A stretch of DNA of 9,292 nt from an uncultured Clostridia bacterium (GTDB lineage Bacteria > Bacillota > Clostridia > Oscillospirales > CAG-272), in assembly GCA_946404295.1 (NCBI GenBank), contig CAMJDE010000054.1, forward strand, positions 1 to 9,292, written 5' to 3'. This document shows positions 5,655 to 9,292 of the stretch, piece by piece. A model generated the notes under the pieces. The model was not told where the DNA came from and ran no database searches. It saw only the letters and a program-made list of their open reading frames with translations. Position 1 is the stretch's first letter, and every line of letters starts with the position of its first letter. The translations under genes were made by a program, and so were the position numbers.

Positions 5655-5841
5655 AAAAACGCAAACTCCGGTTGTCGCCAAACAAACCGGGTGAGAATAT
5701 CCGCGAACGCACACATCCCTTTTCCCGCCCGGAATTTGCATTTTATCAAATTCTTTGCGAGAAAAAGGATGCCTATTCAAAGCATACCCGTCTGAAAAAA
5801 CAGAGCACGCCCGCAGGATTCCTCTATTCGGTTTGTTTGGC
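5621..5841 (-). ncRNA. structured leader RNA (candidate riboswitch or attenuator) of the lipoprotein gene
   Basis: The RNA begins at the predicted +1 (5841). P1: GCCAAACAAACCG (5841-5829) with its exact complement (5689-5677), 13 bp. P2: 5824-5816 with 5702-5693, 9 bp with one bulge. P3: GCGGGCGTGC (5814-5805) with GTGCGTTCGC (5712-5703), 10 bp, four of them G-U. P3a: TCTG-TTTTTT-CAGA (5804-5791). An 18-base unpaired joiner follows (5790-5773). P4: 5772-5759 with 5726-5713, 14 bp. P5: GAATTTG/CAAATTC (5753-5747 / 5738-5732). On the 3' strand P4, P3 and P2 abut with no gaps. A rival 6-bp helix (5690-5685 with 5673-5668) would break P1, and a terminator follows. I match it to no known riboswitch class; 6S RNA is an alternative but would not explain the read-through gene. 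Confidence 0.6.
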
Positions 5842-5847
5842 ATTTTC

Positions 5848-5877
5848 ATTATACCACGAATCGCGGACGTTTGTCAA
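5848..5877 (-). promoter_or_regulatory. consensus sigma-A promoter of the lipoprotein leader
   Basis: On the - strand a perfect TTGACA (5877-5872), an 18-base spacer and a perfect TATAAT (5853-5848). The expected start, 7 bases on, is 5841, which is exactly the first base of the leader's closing helix. It diverges from the valS promoter. Confidence 0.88.
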
Positions 5878-5936
5878 TACGTTCCGTTATTTATCGAAAA
5901 CGCGGGTCAAACTCTGAAAAACCGCACCCCTCCCCC

Positions 5937-5965
5937 TTGACTTTTCCTTTGATCTGTGGTATAGT
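5937..5965 (+). promoter_or_regulatory. sigma-A promoter of the valS T-box operon
   Basis: TTGACT (5937-5942), a 17-base spacer and TATAGT (5960-5965). The predicted start is near 5972, immediately before the T-box Stem I. Confidence 0.8.
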
Positions 5966-5971
5966 AGGTGC

Positions 5972-6196
5972 AAGGAAAGGCAGAGATGGGAAGGAGTACC
6001 TCCCCTTGACCCGGAAAGAGAGCGGACGGTCGGTGCGAGTCCGTGCGGGCGGGGGCGGGAAGGTCGTCCCGGAGCCGCGCCCCGGGAGGGACGACGTCAT
6101 CCCGCGTTAAGGGCAAGAGGCACGGGGAGACCCGTGTGAATCAGGTGGTACCGCGCGCAAGCGCCCTGTGACAGTCGTCACGGGGTTTATTTTTTT
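5972..6196 (+). promoter_or_regulatory. valine-specific T-box leader
   Basis: The valS leader has the marks of a T-box, which reads the aminoacylation state of a tRNA and controls transcription termination. Stem I has the AGUA-type loop (GGAAGGAGTACC, 5989-6000) and the apical element AGAGAGC...GGTCGGTGCGAG (about 6016-6041). A GUC triplet at 6063-6065 (or 6066-6068) in the position of the specifier loop would be a valine codon. Stem III is CACGGG-GAGA-CCCGTG (6121-6136). The T-box sequence AGGTGGTACCGCG is at 6143-6155, where TGGT (6146-6149) can pair with a tRNA end of A73-CCA, as in tRNA-Val. A terminator follows at 6164-6196. Uncharged tRNA-Val would stabilise the antiterminator and switch valS on. 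Confidence 0.93.
6164..6196 (+). terminator. T-box regulated terminator
   Basis: CCCTGTGAC (6164-6172) pairs with GTCACGGGG (6177-6185) over 9 bp with one G-U, around AGTC, and TTTATTTTTTT follows. It competes with the antiterminator built on the T-box sequence just upstream. Confidence 0.88.
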
Positions 6197-6225
6197 CGGA
6201 AAACCGCGAAAAGGAAGGAACCGAT

Positions 6226-8865
6226 ATGACACAAAGAGAATTGCCGAAAACCTATTCGCCCGCCGATTTTGAGGATCGGCTCTACGCGACGTGGTGCGAG
6301 AAGGGGTATTTTACCCCCGAGTACGACGCCGAGAAGCCGTCGTTCTCGATCGTAATCCCGCCCCCGAACGTCACGGGGCAGCTGCACATGGGTCACGCGC
6401 TCGACGAGACGCTGCAGGACGTTCTGGTCCGCTATCGCCGGATGCAGGGCTACAACACGCTCTGGGTCCCCGGCACCGATCACGCCGGGATCGCCACGCA
6501 GATCAAGGTCGAGGAGAACCTGCGCAAAGAGCAGGGACTGACCCGGCACGACGTCGGGCGCGAAAAGTTCCTCGAAATGGTCTGGGACTGGAAAAACAAA
6601 TACGGTTCGCGGATCATCTCGCAGCTGAAAAAGCTCGGCGTTTCCTGCGACTGGACGCGCGAGCATTTCACGATGGACGAGGGGCTTTCCGCCGCGGTGA
6701 AAAAGGTCTTCGTGTCGCTCTACGACAAGGGGCTGATCTACCGGGGACTGCGCATCACGAACTGGTGTCCGCATTGCAACACCGCCCTCTCCGACGCCGA
6801 GGTGGTCTACAGCGACGAGCCGGGCAACTTCTGGCACGTCCGCTATCCGATCAAAAACGAGCCGGGCAAGTACGTCGTCGTCGCGACGACGCGTCCCGAG
6901 ACCCTGCTCGGCGATACCGCCGTGGCGGTCAACCCCGACGACGACCGCTACAAGGATCTGGTGGGCAAAACGCTGATCCTCCCGCTCGTGGGGCGCGAGA
7001 TCCCGGTGGTCGCCGACGAGGCGGTTCTCTCGGATTTCGGGACCGGATGCGTGAAGATCACCCCGGCGCACGACCCCAACGACTTTGAGACCGGGCAGCG
7101 CCACGGGCTGGAAAATATCTTCGTCATCGACGGGACCGGCAAGATCTGTTTCCCCGGCAAATACTTCGGTCTCGATCGCTACGAGGCGCGGAAGGTGATG
7201 GTCGAGGACCTCGAAAAAGAGGGGCTGCTCGTGAAAGTGGAGCCCTGCACGCACGCCGTGGCGCATTGCTACCGCTGCGGGACCGTCATCGAGCCGCTCG
7301 CGTCGAAGCAATGGTTCGTCGCGATGAAGACGCTGGCGGAGCCGGCGATCAAAGCGGTGAAGGACGGCGATATCCGCTATATCCCCGACCGCTTCTCGAA
7401 GATCTACCTCAACTGGATGGAGAACATCCGCGACTGGTGCATTTCGCGCCAACTCTGGTGGGGTCATCGCATCCCCGCCTACTACTGCGACGACTGCGGC
7501 GAGATCACGGTGTCGGAAAACGACGTGACGGTCTGCCCCAAATGCGGCGGGACGAAGATCCGGCAGGAAGAGGACGTGCTCGACACCTGGTTCTCATCGG
7601 CTCTCTGGCCCTTCTCGACGCTCGGCTGGCCGAAGGATACCGACGATCTCCGGCGCTACTATCCGACGAGCACCCTCGTCACGGGATACGATATCATCAC
7701 CTTCTGGGTCTCGAAGATGATCTTTATGGGGCTGGAGTTCATGGACGAAAAGCCCTTCTCCGACGTGTTCATCCACGGGCTGGTGCGCGACGCGCAGGGA
7801 CGGAAGATGTCGAAATCGCTCGGCAACGGGATCGATCCGCTCGACGTCATCTCACAGTACGGCGCCGACGCGCTCCGCTACACGCTCGCCTCGGGCAACG
7901 CGCCCGGCAACGATATGCGGTTCTCGACCGAGAAGGTCGAGGCGGCGCGGAACTTCGCCAACAAACTCTGGAACGCTTCGCGCTTCGTTCTGATGAATCT
8001 GACGGGCGAGGAGGACGGCGACGATCTGCCGCCCGAAGCCGATCTCGCCCCCGAGGACAAGTGGATCCTGACCGAACTCAACCGACTGATCAAATCGGTC
8101 ATCGACAACCTCGACAAATACGAGATCGGGGTCGCGCTCGCCGAGATCTACGACTTTACCTGGGACGTGCTCTGCGACTGGTATATCGAGTTGATCAAGC
8201 CGCGGCTCTTCGATAAGGAGAGCAAGAGCGCCGAGGTCGCGCGCAAGGTGATCGTGCGGGTGCTCTCGGACACCCTGAAACTCCTGCACCCCTATATGCC
8301 GTTCATCACCGAGGAGATCTACCTGTCTCTTCCGCACGACAGCGAGAGCATCATGATCGCGGACTATCCGACCTACGACCCCAAGATGAACTATCCCGCC
8401 GAGGCGGCGTCGCTCGAACGCATCATCACGGTCATTCGCGCGATCCGCAACCGCCGCGCCGAGATGAACGTCCCGCCGTCCAAGCGCGCGAAACTCTATC
8501 TCGTGACCCCCTACGCCGAGGACTTCAATCAAGCGGGCGCGTTCCTCTCCAAACTCGCGTCGGCGTCGGAATACGAGATCGTCGACGGGCACGACGGCGA
8601 CGGCTGCGTCCGCATCGTGACCGACGCGGCGACCGTCTTTATCCCGCTCGGGGAACTGGTCGACCTCGAAAAAGAAAAACAGCGCACCGAAACCGAACTG
8701 GCGCGCGTCACGGGCGAGATCGAGCGGATCGGCAAGAAACTCGCAAACGAGGGCTTCGTCTCGAAGGCGCCCGCCGCCGTCGTCGACGCCGAGCGCGAGA
8801 AGTTGAAGAAATACGAGGCGACCCGGGCGGGTCTTCTCGAGGCGCTCGAAAAGCTGAACAAGTAA
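6226..8865 (+). CDS. valS: valyl-tRNA synthetase
   Basis: This class I aminoacyl-tRNA synthetase charges tRNA-Val and hydrolyses mischarged Thr-tRNA-Val. At 879 residues it has the usual bacterial length. PPPNVTGQLHMGHAL (45-59) carries the HIGH signature as HMGH (54-57). The CP1 editing domain shows TTRPET (221-226) and GTGCVKITPAHDPND (272-286). KMSKS is at 527-531. Zinc-type Cys pairs are at C181/C184 and C348/C351, with a ribbon at C421/C424/C437/C440. The HALD-type anticodon-binding region follows (about 600-760), and the end (about 816-879, LVDLEKEKQRTETEL onward) is the C-terminal coiled coil that grips the tRNA corner. ATG 6226 is preceded by AAGGAAGG at 7-base spacing. The valine T-box upstream confirms the specificity independently of the protein. 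No key residue is missing. Confidence 0.99.
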   Translation: MTQRELPKTYSPADFEDRLYATWCEKGYFTPEYDAEKPSFSIVIPPPNVTGQLHMGHALDETLQDVLVRYRRMQGYNTLWVPGTDHAGIATQIKVEENLRKEQGLTRHDVGREKFLEMVWDWKNKYGSRIISQLKKLGVSCDWTREHFTMDEGLSAAVKKVFVSLYDKGLIYRGLRITNWCPHCNTALSDAEVVYSDEPGNFWHVRYPIKNEPGKYVVVATTRPETLLGDTAVAVNPDDDRYKDLVGKTLILPLVGREIPVVADEAVLSDFGTGCVKITPAHDPNDFETGQRHGLENIFVIDGTGKICFPGKYFGLDRYEARKVMVEDLEKEGLLVKVEPCTHAVAHCYRCGTVIEPLASKQWFVAMKTLAEPAIKAVKDGDIRYIPDRFSKIYLNWMENIRDWCISRQLWWGHRIPAYYCDDCGEITVSENDVTVCPKCGGTKIRQEEDVLDTWFSSALWPFSTLGWPKDTDDLRRYYPTSTLVTGYDIITFWVSKMIFMGLEFMDEKPFSDVFIHGLVRDAQGRKMSKSLGNGIDPLDVISQYGADALRYTLASGNAPGNDMRFSTEKVEAARNFANKLWNASRFVLMNLTGEEDGDDLPPEADLAPEDKWILTELNRLIKSVIDNLDKYEIGVALAEIYDFTWDVLCDWYIELIKPRLFDKESKSAEVARKVIVRVLSDTLKLLHPYMPFITEEIYLSLPHDSESIMIADYPTYDPKMNYPAEAASLERIITVIRAIRNRRAEMNVPPSKRAKLYLVTPYAEDFNQAGAFLSKLASASEYEIVDGHDGDGCVRIVTDAATVFIPLGELVDLEKEKQRTETELARVTGEIERIGKKLANEGFVSKAPAAVVDAEREKLKKYEATRAGLLEALEKLNK

Positions 8866-8876
8866 AAACCAACCGT

Positions 8877-8919
8877 CCCGTCGGGAAAATCGGCAACCGC
8901 CCCCCGACGGGTTTTCCCG
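8877..8919 (+). terminator. terminator-like region after valS with two competing hairpins
   Basis: CCCGTCGGG (8877-8885) pairs exactly with CCCGACGGG (8903-8911), followed only by TTTT. Alternatively CGGGAAAA (8882-8889) pairs with TTTTCCCG (8912-8919), which uses up both the upstream stem's 5' arm and the T run. The two cannot coexist. With a short T run this is a weak or regulated terminator before the nitroreductase gene. Confidence 0.5.
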
Positions 8920-8938
8920 TTTGAAAGGAGACCCCGCT

Positions 8939-9292
8939 ATGTTGCTTGCACTCGTAAAAAAGGCGCGCTCCTATCGGCGTTACGACCCGACGAAAAAGGT
9001 CTTGCCCGACGCGCTCCGCTCCCTTGTCGAAGCGGCGCGATTGACCCCCTCCGCCGGGAACCTGCAGCGTCTCCGCTATCTTGCCTTGACCGACCCGGAC
9101 GAGGTCTCGGCTCTGACGCGCGGGGTCAAGTGGGCAGGGTACCTTACCGATTGGGACGGCCCAGCCGAGAACGAGGCGCCGACGGCGTATCTGCTTCTGC
9201 TCTCGCCCGAAAGTACCGGCGTCTCGCAAATCGACGTCGGGATCGCCGCCGAAACCATCCTGCTCGCCGCCGCCGAACGCGGGCTCGGCGGG
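8939..9292 (+). CDS. nitroreductase-family flavoprotein, N-terminal part
   Basis: The frame opens at ATG 8939-8941, 8 bases after AAAGGAG (8924-8930), and runs off the window with 118 residues visible. The N terminus KKARSYRRYDPTKKV (7-21) matches the nitroreductase opening in which the Arg-Ser-x-Arg segment contacts FMN phosphate. LVEAARLTPSAGNLQRLRYL (29-48) matches the family's AARxAPSAGNxQPxR block. IDVGIAAETILLAAAERGLGG (98-118) matches the helix DxGxAxxxxxLAAxExGLG. Family members are FMN-dependent NAD(P)H oxidoreductases acting on nitro compounds, quinones or other acceptors; the physiological substrate cannot be read from this part. It lies 73 bases after valS and could be reached by read-through. 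No separate promoter is obvious in the gap. Confidence 0.9.
   Translation, partial: MLLALVKKARSYRRYDPTKKVLPDALRSLVEAARLTPSAGNLQRLRYLALTDPDEVSALTRGVKWAGYLTDWDGPAENEAPTAYLLLLSPESTGVSQIDVGIAAETILLAAAERGLGG

Noticed and set aside
5600..5849. N-terminal extensions of the lipoprotein or a separate small - strand ORF starting at 5849
   Set aside because: The frames run through the terminator hairpin, the ATG at 5849 lies inside the -10 box, and the start at 5599 with GGAGGA and a lipoprotein signal peptide is far better.
6187..7467. 426-codon open frame on the - strand over valS
   Set aside because: It is antisense to valS and the T-box, has low-complexity Val/Asp/Arg composition and no initiation signal. 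High GC at third positions explains the lack of stops.

Overview
The window looks like a piece of chromosome from a GC-rich, uncultured-type Bacillota (Clostridia) gut bacterium. The support is a T-box tRNA-sensing leader in front of a valyl-tRNA synthetase gene, strong AGGAGG-type ribosome binding sites, consensus sigma-A promoters, a ThiI without a rhodanese domain, and a BspA-type leucine-rich-repeat surface protein. No genus can be named from sequence alone.

Layout: 1-2015 (+ strand) holds the 3' end of a secreted BspA-like LRR protein followed 22 bases later by a ComEC-like metallo-beta-lactamase-fold hydrolase; the second half of that gene is visibly more AT-rich than the rest of the window. 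A strong terminator (2107-2143) closes this unit. Next come a 54-codon unrecognised ORF (2274-2438) and an array of five or six unrelated hairpins joined by a conserved 7-base linker, ACATCAC (2407-2580). The array ends exactly at the stop codon of the next, oppositely transcribed gene.

The central part is on the - strand. In transcription order it holds a consensus promoter, a roughly 220-base structured leader RNA ending in a UUCG-loop terminator, a DUF4352-like lipoprotein gene (5117-5599), thiI (3620-4807) with its own promoter, and a small, degenerate HMGL/homocitrate-synthase-like protein (2581-3417) with its own promoter. The thiI terminator overlaps the start site of that last gene.

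The right part is on the + strand: promoter, valine T-box leader, valS (6226-8865), a terminator-like region with two competing hairpins, and the start of a nitroreductase-family gene that runs off the window.

Housekeeping functions are translation (ValS) and tRNA thiolation/thiamine sulfur transfer (ThiI). The two items most likely to be undescribed are the ACATCAC-linked hairpin array at 2407-2580 and the lipoprotein leader RNA at 5621-5841. The leader starts at its predicted +1 with a 13-bp closing helix, folds into a three-way junction using strand-specific G-U pairs, and carries a competing helix before its terminator.
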